DNA of 41,211 bases from a virus, in IMG/VR virus record IMGVR_UViG_3300008116_000452, positions 1 through 41,211 of that record. One strand, written 5' to 3'. Numbering within the stretch: the stretch's first letter is position 1; every line of letters starts with the position of its first letter. The notes below the pieces were generated by a model. The model was not told the DNA's origin and ran no database searches. It saw only the letters and a program-made list of their open reading frames with translations. This document shows positions 1 through 7,758 of the stretch, piece after piece. The position numbers and the translations under genes are program-made.

Positions 1-2
1 AC

Positions 3-212
3 CATCCTTCAAAACATAATTTAGTTAAATCCTTTATTCAAGAAATGAGCACATCCGGAGCAGCTGGTGGGTTTTTAACTAAGTATCCTTTCCAAAAACC
101 GGGTACTTCTCCTAACATATCCCAATATACTTCTATAGGATATAAATTAGTTAATCCCAAATCCCTTAGAAAAAAAGCTAAAGGAATAGATTATGTGGAT
201 TTACACAAATAA
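3..212 (+). CDS. C-terminal end of an unrecognised protein (partial)
   Basis: The frame is open from the left edge to the TAA at 210-212 and gives the last 69 residues of a protein whose start lies outside the window. It contains a Gly/Ala-rich stretch (SGAAGGFLTKYPF) and a basic C-terminal tail (SLRKKAKGIDYVDLHK). I do not recognise the family. By T4 gene order a portal or prohead-core gene would be expected here, but nothing in these residues proves that. The stop codon lies one base before the ATATTTAT box that precedes the next gene. Confidence 0.6.
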   Translation, partial: HPSKHNLVKSFIQEMSTSGAAGGFLTKYPFQKPGTSPNISQYTSIGYKLVNPKSLRKKAKGIDYVDLHK

Positions 213-213
213 T

Positions 214-221
214 AATATTTA
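214..221 (+). promoter_or_regulatory. ATATTTAT box, candidate late promoter
   Basis: An exact copy of the recurrent intergenic octamer, squeezed into the 14-bp gap between the upstream stop and the ATG at 227. Only 5 nt separate box and ATG. If it acts as a -10-type element, the transcript would be leaderless or nearly so. Confidence 0.5.
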
Positions 222-226
222 TTGAT

Positions 227-1291
227 ATGAAGACACTTCAAGAACAATATAATTTAATTAAAGAGGGGAAAGGGCACAAAGGCGTGTTCTTAAAGGAAGC
301 TAAAAGATTATTTCCTAATATTGTTCCTAATGCTGCTACTTTTGAACAAACTGCTAAATTACTAAAGCAGCGTAGTGTCATTAGTGAAAACATATTCCCT
401 TTAATCCCCTCAGCGGGACTAAATCCTTTTACTTCATTTGATAAATTTATTAATGAAGAAGCAAAAGCTACTGAAACTAAACCTACTAAAGAAGTCAGCG
501 AAAAGGAAACAGCTGGGTACGATTATAAAGACCAAAAAAATTCCAATAACCAAATTTACGACCAATATATCAATGGCTTAAAATTTGAAATGGAACAAAA
601 CCCAGAATTGCTAGCTTACAAACCAACTGAAGCTTTATTAAAAGTTAAAGAAATTGTAGTTAAAAATCTTGAAAAAGATCCTTTATACTATATGAAAAAT
701 GCAGCATTTGGGGTAAAAGATTTAGGATATACTGAACTTAAAAAACAAGAAGATCCAACAGGTAAATATAAATCCTCCGGCTATGGAGACTTAAAAGAAA
801 ATACAATGAACAAATCAGATAAACTCATAGAATTATTGGAGGAAGCTATCGCTGGTGTTCCTTCTCTTGGCAACCCTTTCGCTGATCGTAAAAAAACAAA
901 TTACGAATCAAAATTTGAAGCTTTCTTAACTGAAACTGAAGATGAAAAAATAAAAGAGGGTGAAGCTGCTTACGAATACAAAAGAGGTGAAAAAGCAGGA
1001 GAAGAAATGGAAAAAAAAGACCAAATGAAAAAAAAGGGAAGAATGAAAATGGCTGAGGTACTTAAAGAAGCGGAGCGTTTGGGTGAGATGGCTAGAAAAA
1101 AAGTACAAGCTAAAATCTACGAAAAAGCTATCAAAGAAAGAAAGGAGGCAATGTCTATAAATGAAGATGAGTCTCTTTCTGAATTCATTAACCAATCTGC
1201 TATCCAAGAAGTTGCTAAAGAAATTAAAGAGTTAGAAAGAAATTTAATGGAAGTTTCTGCCGATGAAAATACTATGAGCGGAGGGAAATGA
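227..1291 (+). CDS. Lys/Glu-rich protein upstream of prohead protease, possible prohead core component
   Basis: A 354-residue protein of unknown function. The N-terminal 60 residues (motifs KEGKGHKGVFLKEAKRLFP and FEQTAKLLKQRSV) look like a small folded domain. The middle and C-terminal parts are very rich in Lys and Glu and should form long helices or coiled coil, especially residues 230-340. No signal peptide or membrane segment is visible. It sits directly before the gp21-like protease and overlaps it by ATGA, a place where T4 carries small prohead-core genes (67, 68). A role in the prohead core is therefore plausible, but it is inferred from position only. The start has no Shine-Dalgarno sequence. 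Confidence 0.85.
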   Translation: MKTLQEQYNLIKEGKGHKGVFLKEAKRLFPNIVPNAATFEQTAKLLKQRSVISENIFPLIPSAGLNPFTSFDKFINEEAKATETKPTKEVSEKETAGYDYKDQKNSNNQIYDQYINGLKFEMEQNPELLAYKPTEALLKVKEIVVKNLEKDPLYYMKNAAFGVKDLGYTELKKQEDPTGKYKSSGYGDLKENTMNKSDKLIELLEEAIAGVPSLGNPFADRKKTNYESKFEAFLTETEDEKIKEGEAAYEYKRGEKAGEEMEKKDQMKKKGRMKMAEVLKEAERLGEMARKKVQAKIYEKAIKERKEAMSINEDESLSEFINQSAIQEVAKEIKELERNLMEVSADENTMSGGK

Positions 1292-1905
1292 GACAAACTC
1301 TAATAGAAACACAAATTTTTAGGATTTCTCCTCAAGCAATTACTGAAGCAGTTAAAACTGAAAATGGTAATTTGATTGTTGAGGGGAGATTACAATCTGC
1401 CGAAACCAAAAATGGTAATGGTAGATACTACCCTAAAAGTGTGTTAGAAAGAGAAATTAATAAATATAAAAGTGGACCTATAAGCGAAAACAGGGCTTTA
1501 GGCGAGCTAGACCACCCAGATTCTTCTATTATAAATTTAAAAAATGTTTCACACAACATTAAAGATGTGTGGTGGGACGGGAATGATGTTATAGGTAAAA
1601 TTGAAATTCTACCTACCCCTTCGGGAAACATATTAACCCAATTATTTAAAAATGGAATAACAGTAGGAGTTTCTTCACGTGGTATGGGTAGCTTAAAACC
1701 CATAGGAGAAACCCAAGAAGTACAAGATGACTTTGAACTGTTATGTTGGGACTTTGTTTCTACTCCATCAACCCCAGGAGCATATGTTCACCCTATTCAT
1801 GAAAGTTTAAATACTTTTAGTCCTATTATAGAAAATAAATATAAAAAAATTAACGATCTTATTACAGAAATACTTTGTAATAGCGGGCAGTGTTCTATTT
1901 TGTAA
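1288..1905 (+). CDS. 21: Prohead core protease (T4 gp21-like)
   Basis: A 205-residue serine protease of the T4 prohead protease family (T4 gp21 is 212 aa). It would cleave scaffold, core proteins and the capsid protein N-terminus during head maturation. The family signatures are in order: GRYYPKSVLEREINKY (residues 45-60), GELDHP with the probable catalytic His76, GVSSRGMGS with the nucleophile Ser129 or Ser130, and CWDFVSTPSTPGAYV, which supplies an acidic residue at Asp155. The ATG overlaps the preceding TGA (ATGA). A strong Shine-Dalgarno sequence, GGAGGG at 1280-1285, lies just before it, one of very few in this window. Scaffold and capsid genes follow, as in T4. Confidence 0.93.
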   Translation: MRQTLIETQIFRISPQAITEAVKTENGNLIVEGRLQSAETKNGNGRYYPKSVLEREINKYKSGPISENRALGELDHPDSSIINLKNVSHNIKDVWWDGNDVIGKIEILPTPSGNILTQLFKNGITVGVSSRGMGSLKPIGETQEVQDDFELLCWDFVSTPSTPGAYVHPIHESLNTFSPIIENKYKKINDLITEILCNSGQCSIL

Positions 1906-1930
1906 AATTTTTTGTTTGAGGGAAAATTAA

Positions 1931-1960
1931 AGGGAAGTGCTTAATGCGCTTCCTTTTTTT
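1931..1960 (+). terminator. Rho-independent terminator after prohead protease
   Basis: Stem GGAAGTGC (1933-1940) pairs with GCGCTTCC (1946-1953) with one G-T wobble and a five-base TTAAT loop. A run of T residues follows immediately. It separates the protease unit from the scaffold/capsid unit. Confidence 0.88.
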
Positions 1961-1964
1961 TTGG

Positions 1965-1972
1965 ATATTTAT
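1965..1972 (+). promoter_or_regulatory. ATATTTAT box, candidate promoter for scaffold and capsid genes
   Basis: An exact copy of the recurrent octamer, placed right after the terminator T-run and 102 nt before the scaffold ATG. No box or terminator lies between scaffold and capsid genes, so this one would drive both. Confidence 0.6.
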
Positions 1973-1981
1973 TTAAAGAAT

Positions 1982-2049
1982 GTATCATTCACATATATGA
2001 TACCGATTATTATTATTAATCCCTATTACGCTTCTACAGAATAAGCGTA
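1982..2049 (+). promoter_or_regulatory. Two-hairpin leader before scaffold gene
   Basis: Two stems are visible. GTATCAT (1982-1988) pairs with ATGATAC (1997-2003) across an 8-nt loop. TACGCTT (2027-2033) pairs with AAGCGTA (2043-2049) across a 9-nt loop. Both are 7-bp perfect stems. The first would lie within about 10 nt of the 5' end of a transcript started from the box at 1965-1972. A role in mRNA stability or translation is inferred. Confidence 0.45.
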
Positions 2050-2074
2050 CTTTCCAAAACAAAATTTAGGAAAA

Positions 2075-3235
2075 ATGGCAAACAGAGATTTGTTAAAGGA
2101 AGCTATTGCTGATGCAAAAGCTGTTAAAGAAGTTGCTATTGCTAATGCAAAAGCTGCTTTAGAAGAAGCCTTTACTCCTCATCTAAAAAACATGCTTGCT
2201 GAAAGAATCAATGAAATGGACGATCTAGAAGAACTAGACCTTTCAGAAGTTGATAAAATGAAAGAGGAAGCTCAAATGAAGATGAAAGAAGGTAACAAAA
2301 TGAACAAGGTAGATGAAAAGTATGATTCTGATATGGACGAAGAACTCAACTTAGAAGAAATCTTAGCTGAATTGGAACTTGAAGAAGGCTACGACATGGA
2401 CGAAATGAAAGACATGGACGAAATGAAAAACATGGACGAAATGGAAGACATGGATGGAATGGAAGACATGGATGAAATGGACTACATGAAAGAAGAAGAA
2501 GCTGAAGAAGAAATCAACCTTGAAGATATGAGTGAAGAGGAATTAAAAAGCTTTATTGAAGATGTTATCGAAGATATGATCGAAGATGGTGAATTAGTTC
2601 CTGGTCCTAATGCTGATGAATCTGAAGATGAAGAAGATATGGAAATGGACGGAGCCGAAGACGAAGATGTTGACATCGATGTTGACCTTCAAGAAGGTAA
2701 AGGTAAAGTAGAAGAAGCAGAATTAGTTGGTGCTATGATAGATAATGCCGAACTAGTTGCTCTTGCGGGTGCTTTAGGAGTAACTGCCGCCTCTGTCGCC
2801 GCTATGGGTGCTGAAGCCTTAGTTAAAAAATTAGCTAATAAGTTCAAAGGTAAAAAAATGGATGAAGCCGAAAAAGAACTTAAAGAAGCTAAACAAGTTA
2901 TCAATCACTTACGTTCTGAACTTAACGAAGTTAATCTTCTTAATTCTAAATTGCTCTATACAAACAAAATTTTCAGAAACAAAAGCTTAACTGAAAACCA
3001 AAAAATTAAAGTTTTAAAAGCTTTTGATAAAGCTGAAACAGTAAAAGAAGCTAAAGCTATTTTTGAAACTCTTAATGAAAATTTAGTTGCTAAGTCTACT
3101 AAATCTAATATAAGAGAATCTATGGGTATGGCTTCTAAGCCTGCGGGCGTTGCTCCTAAGCGTGAATTGAATGAAGGTATTGTTCAAGAGGATGCTATGG
3201 TAGCTCGCTTTAAAAAGCTAGCAGGTATTAAATAA
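2075..3235 (+). CDS. 22: Prohead scaffold / core protein (T4 gp22-like)
   Basis: A 386-residue, strongly acidic, helix-rich protein in the position of T4 gp22 (269 aa), the internal scaffold that is digested by gp21 during maturation. The N-terminus (KEAIADAKAVKEVAIANAKAALEEAF) and the basic C-terminus (MVARFKKLAGIK) fit the T4-like scaffold pattern. Residues about 104-140 are a low-complexity run of Met-Asp-Glu units (MDEMKDMDEMKNMDEMEDMD). Residues 215-250 are Ala/Leu-rich, followed by a Lys-rich patch and a coiled-coil segment at about 265-300. The weak leader AGGAAAA precedes the ATG. It lies 30 bp upstream of the capsid gene, with no promoter box between. Confidence 0.88.
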   Translation: MANRDLLKEAIADAKAVKEVAIANAKAALEEAFTPHLKNMLAERINEMDDLEELDLSEVDKMKEEAQMKMKEGNKMNKVDEKYDSDMDEELNLEEILAELELEEGYDMDEMKDMDEMKNMDEMEDMDGMEDMDEMDYMKEEEAEEEINLEDMSEEELKSFIEDVIEDMIEDGELVPGPNADESEDEEDMEMDGAEDEDVDIDVDLQEGKGKVEEAELVGAMIDNAELVALAGALGVTAASVAAMGAEALVKKLANKFKGKKMDEAEKELKEAKQVINHLRSELNEVNLLNSKLLYTNKIFRNKSLTENQKIKVLKAFDKAETVKEAKAIFETLNENLVAKSTKSNIRESMGMASKPAGVAPKRELNEGIVQEDAMVARFKKLAGIK

Positions 3236-3265
3236 TTATTAATTTAAATCAATTAAAAAAACAAA

Positions 3266-4894
3266 ATGTCAAAGTTAAATTCACTTTTAGAAAGTGCTAA
3301 CTCGTGGAAAGTCATTCAATCTGACGCCGCTAGATTAGCTCGTAAATGGGAAAAGACAGGTTTGTTGGAAGGCCTCAAGTCTGAGGTTGAAAGAAACAAC
3401 ATGTCTTTAATCCTTGAAAACCAAGCAAAACAACTTGTTGTTGAATCTTCACAAACTGGTGGTGGTACCGCTTCTACTGGTACTTTCACCGCAGGTACTG
3501 GTGAACAGTGGGCTGGTATTGCTCTCCCACTCGTAAGAAAGGTATTTGGTCAAATCGCTGCTAAAGAATTCGTCAGCGTTCAACCAATGAGCCTTCCTTC
3601 AGGCCTTGTTTTCTTCCTTGACTTCCAATACGGAACAACCAAATCTGGTTCTCAGTTCACAGTAGGAGGTGATGTATTTGGTAACGGCTCTATGTACGGT
3701 GTTACCGATACTACTTCTGCTCCTGTTAATGGTTTATACGGTGCTGGTAGATGGACATACTCTTCAAACGTAACTTCTTCTGCTGGAACTGGTGCTACTG
3801 AAGCTTCTGCTTCATGGGCTGAAGTTGGATATGATTCTAGTCTTTCTGCTTCTGCCGCTGCTGGTACTTTAAAGAAAATCACTGTTCCTTTAACTTCATT
3901 CAGCAACCCTGATAAAGAAGGTGTTAGAGGTTTCTTCGTTTCTGCTTCTACTATTACTACTAATTACCCACAGTTTAACTACGCAGATACAACTAACGTT
4001 TACCTCTTTACTAACGGTACTAACGGTGTTGACCCATCAGGATTTGCTATTACTTATGTTCAACAACCAACTGATAAATTTAGAGGTGACTTCGAAGATG
4101 GAAACACTGCATTGAACGCTAACAATGCTGTAATTTCTATCCCAGAAATTAACATCAAGATGAAGTCTGAAGCTATTGTTGCTAAAACAAAGAAGCTAAA
4201 GGCAGTTTGGACACCTGAATTTGCTCAAGACTTGAACGCTTACCATAGCTTAGACGCTGAGGCTGAGTTGACAAGTATCATGAGTGAATACATTGCTCTT
4301 GAAATTGACTTGGAAATCCTTGGTATGTTGATTGAAAATGCTCTAACTGTTGATTACTGGTCAGCTGTTAACAACGTAGCTTATGATGGAACTACAAACA
4401 CCCCATCTAACAGTGACTTAGGCTTCTTCAACACACAAGGCCAGTGGTTCCAAACCATCGGCACTAAGATTAACAAAGTTTCTAACAAGATCCACCAGTT
4501 AACCTTAAGAGGAGGTGCTAACTTTATGGTTTGCTCCCCAACCGTCGCTACTATCCTAGAATCAATCCCAGGATTTGCTGCTGCTGACGGAGCTGATGCA
4601 GAAACTATGAACTATGCTTTCGGTATCCAGAAAATGGGTAACTTAAACCAAAAGTACCAAGTTTATAAGAACCCATACATGACTGAAAACACAATCTTGT
4701 TGGGCTTCAAAGGATCTCAGTTCTTGGAAACAGGTGCTACTTTCGCTCCTTATATTCCATTGATCATGACTCCTCTTGTGTACGATCCAGATACCTTTAC
4801 ACCAAGAAAAGGTCTCTTGACTCGTTACGCTAAGAAGATGTTGAGACCTGAATACTATGCTAAGATCTACGTTAACGGATTAAACACCCTCTAA
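3266..4894 (+). CDS. 23: Major capsid protein (T4 gp23-like)
   Basis: A 542-residue major head protein (T4 gp23 is 521 aa). Alignable blocks include ENQAKQLVVE near residue 51, VQPMSLPSGLVFFLDFQYG near 103, KLKAVWTPEFAQDLNAYHSLDAEAELTSIM near 312-341 (read in pieces) and LLTRYAKKM near the C-terminus. By position, gp21 cleavage is likely after Glu60 (QLVVE then SSQTGG), the counterpart of the T4 site after FLTE. The region around residues 120-300 is rich in Ser, Thr, Gly and Asn and diverges from T4. Codons favour AAC, TAC, TTC and AAG, unlike neighbouring genes, which suits very high expression. A strong terminator follows. Confidence 0.95.
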   Translation: MSKLNSLLESANSWKVIQSDAARLARKWEKTGLLEGLKSEVERNNMSLILENQAKQLVVESSQTGGGTASTGTFTAGTGEQWAGIALPLVRKVFGQIAAKEFVSVQPMSLPSGLVFFLDFQYGTTKSGSQFTVGGDVFGNGSMYGVTDTTSAPVNGLYGAGRWTYSSNVTSSAGTGATEASASWAEVGYDSSLSASAAAGTLKKITVPLTSFSNPDKEGVRGFFVSASTITTNYPQFNYADTTNVYLFTNGTNGVDPSGFAITYVQQPTDKFRGDFEDGNTALNANNAVISIPEINIKMKSEAIVAKTKKLKAVWTPEFAQDLNAYHSLDAEAELTSIMSEYIALEIDLEILGMLIENALTVDYWSAVNNVAYDGTTNTPSNSDLGFFNTQGQWFQTIGTKINKVSNKIHQLTLRGGANFMVCSPTVATILESIPGFAAADGADAETMNYAFGIQKMGNLNQKYQVYKNPYMTENTILLGFKGSQFLETGATFAPYIPLIMTPLVYDPDTFTPRKGLLTRYAKKMLRPEYYAKIYVNGLNTL

Positions 4895-4916
4895 TTTAGA
4901 TTTTAATTTTAAAAAA

Positions 4917-4946
4917 GAGAGCCTAGCTTTGCTAGGCTCTTTTTGT
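4917..4946 (+). terminator. Rho-independent terminator after capsid gene
   Basis: A perfect 10-bp stem, AGAGCCTAGC (4918-4927) with GCTAGGCTCT (4931-4940), three-base TTT loop, then a T-rich run. It is flanked by an A-run on the 5' side, which extends the helix. This is the strongest terminator in the window. Confidence 0.93.
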
Positions 4947-4963
4947 TTTCTAGTAGGTGCACT

Positions 4964-4971
4964 ATATTTAT
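4964..4971 (+). promoter_or_regulatory. ATATTTAT box, candidate promoter for enzyme cassette
   Basis: An exact octamer within TATATTTATA, 18 nt after the end of the capsid terminator and 28 nt before the ATG at 5000. It is the only box before 7338, so it would drive all three overlapping enzyme genes. Confidence 0.6.
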
Positions 4972-4999
4972 AGTAAATTAATAAAATAGCACACATAAG

Positions 5000-5914
5000 A
5001 TGAAAGAAACCCCGTCGCAGTTACCTCTACCGGCTTTTGTTATGAATTTCCCATTTACATTAGATACAAGCAATCCCAATAATGTTTGGATGCAGGAATT
5101 AAGCCCTGAGGATTTAAAAATAAATAAAGGAGCAGCTTACCGACAATTTTTAGATTTATATGAATTTGTAGCAGGAAACAGTTTAGTTTATTTGCTTCCC
5201 TCTCAAGGTAACTTTCAAGACCAAGTTTATGTAGCTAATTTAGGGACTTATCTTCCCCATATAAAAAATTCTAACCATATTGTATTATCTAATTTTACAT
5301 CTGAACCTCGTCAAGGAGAAGAAAAGGTAGGACTACCATTTTTTGATTTAATGGGGTATCAAACTCATGTAAGTCCTTTTAAGTGGGAAGGAGAAGCAGA
5401 TTTAAAATATCTTTATGATAACATTTATATTGGGGGGTATGGTATCCGCTCAGATATTCAAACCTATAACTGGATGGAAGAAGAATTTGATATGAATATC
5501 ATAAAACTAGAAATGGTTGAAGATTATTTATATCACTTAGATTGTTCTATTTTCCCGTTAACTAAAGGCAAAACTTTGGTTTGTACGGAGTTGTTCACCC
5601 CTGAAGAGTTAGCGCAATTATCACAATATACTGAAATAATAGACGTTAGTATTGACGATGCATTTAATGGTCTTACTAATTCTGTTAGATTGGGTAATAT
5701 GATTATGTGTGCTTCTAATATTTCCGAATTGTCAAGACACGATGAAAACTATGAAGGTGAAAAAGCTAAAATTAACAGTCTTGAAAAAATCTGCTTCAAT
5801 GAAGGACTCGAACCAGTATTTTTTAACCTTTCAGAATATATGAAATCCGGTGCTATGTTAAGCTGCATGATAATGCATCTAAATTATATTGATTATACAA
5901 AATCTCTACTTTAA
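5000..5914 (+). CDS. DDAH / amidinotransferase-superfamily enzyme
   Basis: A 304-residue protein of the guanidino-group-modifying superfamily (dimethylarginine dimethylaminohydrolase, amidinotransferases, arginine deiminases). These enzymes use a Cys nucleophile with a His and act on arginine-like substrates. Visible signatures in order: NFPFTLD (residues 16-22), DQVYVAN with Asp74, EPRQGEE with Arg104, WEGEADLKYLYD (129-140), GGYGIRSD, LYHLD with His179, and a C-terminal SGAMLSCMIMHLN with the expected nucleophile Cys289. The length fits a single-domain enzyme. The stop overlaps the next start (TAATG). The family is clear from the ordered motifs; the substrate is not. It could be a metabolic enzyme, or could modify arginines in a protein. 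Confidence 0.85.
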   Translation: MKETPSQLPLPAFVMNFPFTLDTSNPNNVWMQELSPEDLKINKGAAYRQFLDLYEFVAGNSLVYLLPSQGNFQDQVYVANLGTYLPHIKNSNHIVLSNFTSEPRQGEEKVGLPFFDLMGYQTHVSPFKWEGEADLKYLYDNIYIGGYGIRSDIQTYNWMEEEFDMNIIKLEMVEDYLYHLDCSIFPLTKGKTLVCTELFTPEELAQLSQYTEIIDVSIDDAFNGLTNSVRLGNMIMCASNISELSRHDENYEGEKAKINSLEKICFNEGLEPVFFNLSEYMKSGAMLSCMIMHLNYIDYTKSLL

Positions 5915-6663
5915 TGGCTCAATATTTAGAAGATTGGTTAGAAAGTGAAGTTGAAGAACTTTCTAAACTAGAAGTAGGAGAACTATCAAACACATTCTTT
6001 TTTAGGGACCCCATGCGTCCCAATTATATAGATTACCAACATTTTTATTCTCCCGCGGATGGTGTAATTTTATACCAAAAATTTATACAAGATGCTACTG
6101 AGCCTATAGTAGAGATTAAAGGTATGAATTATACAATCCAAGATGTTCTTGGAGATAAACGTTATAATAAACCTTCTTTAGTAATTGGCATATTCATGTC
6201 GTTTTATGACGTTCATATAAATAGAATACCATACTCCGGTATACTACAATATAAAGCGCTAGACCCAATTGAATCTACTAATAAACCTATGTTAGCGATT
6301 GAAAAGGATATTTTAAATGCCGCTATTAATCCTAATAATTTAGAATATCTAAAGTATAATGAAAGAATGTGGAATAAAATATACTCACCACAATTAGATT
6401 ATACTTACTATTTAGTACAAATTGCTGATGAGGACGTAAATGTTATAGCTCCCTTTATAAATGACCAAAATGCCCCTGTATCCCAAAACGAACGTTTTTC
6501 ATTAATAAGATGGGGTTCTCAAGTTGATTTAGTACTTCCGTTAGACGAAAGATACGATTTTGACCTTGTCTTAGAAGATGAAATGCACGTAAACGCTGGT
6601 TTGGATAAGTTAGTTAAAATCAACTTCAAAAATGACCCATTTCAACAATACCCCCGAAGCTGA
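5914..6663 (+). CDS. psd: Phosphatidylserine decarboxylase-like protein
   Basis: A 249-residue protein with the whole motif series of pyruvoyl-dependent phosphatidylserine decarboxylases. These are FFFRDPMRP (28-36), YSPADGV with the triad Asp49, EIKGMNYTIQDVLGD (67-81), MSFYDVHINRIPYSG with His101, YNERMW near 148, and ERFSLIRWGSQVDLVLP (193-209), where Gly201-Ser202 would be the self-cleavage site that makes the pyruvoyl group. The Asp, His and Ser needed for maturation are all present. The known family reaction turns phosphatidylserine into phosphatidylethanolamine at the membrane. No membrane anchor is visible, so it may be soluble or act on another serine-bearing substrate. It overlaps the upstream gene by one base and the PhoH gene by 32 bp. 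Confidence 0.87.
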   Translation: MAQYLEDWLESEVEELSKLEVGELSNTFFFRDPMRPNYIDYQHFYSPADGVILYQKFIQDATEPIVEIKGMNYTIQDVLGDKRYNKPSLVIGIFMSFYDVHINRIPYSGILQYKALDPIESTNKPMLAIEKDILNAAINPNNLEYLKYNERMWNKIYSPQLDYTYYLVQIADEDVNVIAPFINDQNAPVSQNERFSLIRWGSQVDLVLPLDERYDFDLVLEDEMHVNAGLDKLVKINFKNDPFQQYPRS

Positions 6664-7312
6664 AGAAATCTTCAGAGAAAAAAAAGTAATAAAAAATCCT
6701 ATTAAGTTTAAAGTTAACTTAAACGAAGAGCAAAAAGAAGCTAAACAAAAAATATTAGATAATACTATAACTCTATTAGCAGGTCAAGCCGGTTCGGGTA
6801 AAACGTTATTAGCTTGCCAAATAGCACTAGACGGCTTAATTCGTAAACTTTACGAAAAAATAATTATAACTCGTCCCACAGTATCTAAAGAAGAAATTGG
6901 GTTTTTACCTGGAGATTTGAGAGAAAAAATGGACCCGTGGGTTCAACCTATATACCAAAATTTATATATTTTATACGATAAAGAAAAAGTAAATAAATTT
7001 ATTGAAGACGGTAAAATAGAAATTGTTCCTGTATCTTTTATGAGAGGTAGAACATTTGTTGATTCCTGCGTTATAGTAGATGAAGCTCAGAACGTTACAC
7101 ATGAACAAATGGAAATGATCGTAACTCGCTTAGGGTTACGTTCTAAAATGATTATTTGTGGCGACACTCATCAAATTGACCTTAAGAAAAAAGAAGATTC
7201 TGGATTCAAATATTTGTATACAGCATCTCGAAAGATTAAAAATTTAGAAGCCTTAACTCTTACTTCAAACCATCGTAATGAAATTGTAGAAGACTTAAGA
7301 GATTATTATTAG
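6632..7312 (+). CDS. phoH: PhoH-like P-loop ATPase
   Basis: A 226-residue PhoH-family ATPase. The Walker A motif GQAGSGKT is at residues 51-58 and Walker B CVIVDEAQN at 146-154. Other family blocks are TRPTVSKEEIGFLPGD (80-95), VSFMRGRTF (134-142), ICGDTHQIDL and the C-terminal LTSNHRNEIVEDL. The PhoH domain is related to the N-terminal part of superfamily 1 helicases; its role in phages is unsettled, though it is frequent in marine phages. The ATG at 6632 lies 32 bp inside the decarboxylase gene, and this start keeps an N-terminal leader of about 30 residues before the conserved EEQKEAKQKIL segment. Confidence 0.93.
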   Translation: MTHFNNTPEAEEIFREKKVIKNPIKFKVNLNEEQKEAKQKILDNTITLLAGQAGSGKTLLACQIALDGLIRKLYEKIIITRPTVSKEEIGFLPGDLREKMDPWVQPIYQNLYILYDKEKVNKFIEDGKIEIVPVSFMRGRTFVDSCVIVDEAQNVTHEQMEMIVTRLGLRSKMIICGDTHQIDLKKKEDSGFKYLYTASRKIKNLEALTLTSNHRNEIVEDLRDYY

Positions 7313-7337
7313 GAAAATCCCATTTACTTATTTCTTA

Positions 7338-7345
7338 ATATTTAT
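7338..7345 (+). promoter_or_regulatory. ATATTTAT box, candidate promoter for appendage genes
   Basis: An exact octamer in the 47-bp gap after phoH, 14 nt before the ATG at 7360. No hairpin terminator is visible between phoH and this box, so read-through from the enzyme cassette is possible. Confidence 0.58.
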
Positions 7346-7359
7346 ACAAAAACATTGCA

Positions 7360-7758
7360 ATGTCAGCAGGAAGATACTCATTTACCATAGAACAGGGAGC
7401 CACTATAGATTTTGAGCTTGCATATAAAGACTCAGATGGAAACCCTATTGATTTGACTGGATACCAAGGGAGAATGCAACTTCGCCCTTCAGCCGGGTCT
7501 GAAACTATATATATTACTTTATCAAGTAGTTTAAGTCCTGATAGAACTGGATTAAATTTTAGTGGTTCAAGTGGATTAAATCCTCCTACTTCTGGGACTA
7601 TTGGAATTTTTATTTCGGCATACTCTTCTTCACAATTAAGTTTTAATGAAGCATATTATGATCTAGAATTAGCAACAGGAAGTGCTTATCCTATAGTTAC
7701 TAGATTATTAGAAGGTCAAGTTAAATTGTCTCCAAATATAACATTAGGACTTTATTAA
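7360..7758 (+). CDS. Small beta-sandwich virion protein
   Basis: A 132-residue protein beginning SAGRYSFTIEQGATIDFEL, then YKDSDGNPIDLTGYQGRMQLR and a C-terminal YYDLELATGS...RLLEGQVKLSPNIT. This pattern (a binding domain that describes strands around DGNPIDLTGY) is common in small immunoglobulin-like proteins of T4-like and baseplate-type phage structures. The exact virion location is unknown. It starts the appendage cassette and overlaps the collagen-like gene by TAATG, which suggests coupled production and a shared structure. Confidence 0.82.
   Translation: MSAGRYSFTIEQGATIDFELAYKDSDGNPIDLTGYQGRMQLRPSAGSETIYITLSSSLSPDRTGLNFSGSSGLNPPTSGTIGIFISAYSSSQLSFNEAYYDLELATGSAYPIVTRLLEGQVKLSPNITLGLY

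Noticed and set aside
3921-4115. Short + strand frame inside the capsid gene
   Set aside because: It is a shadow of the capsid gene in another frame with a Leu-rich composition and no start signal.
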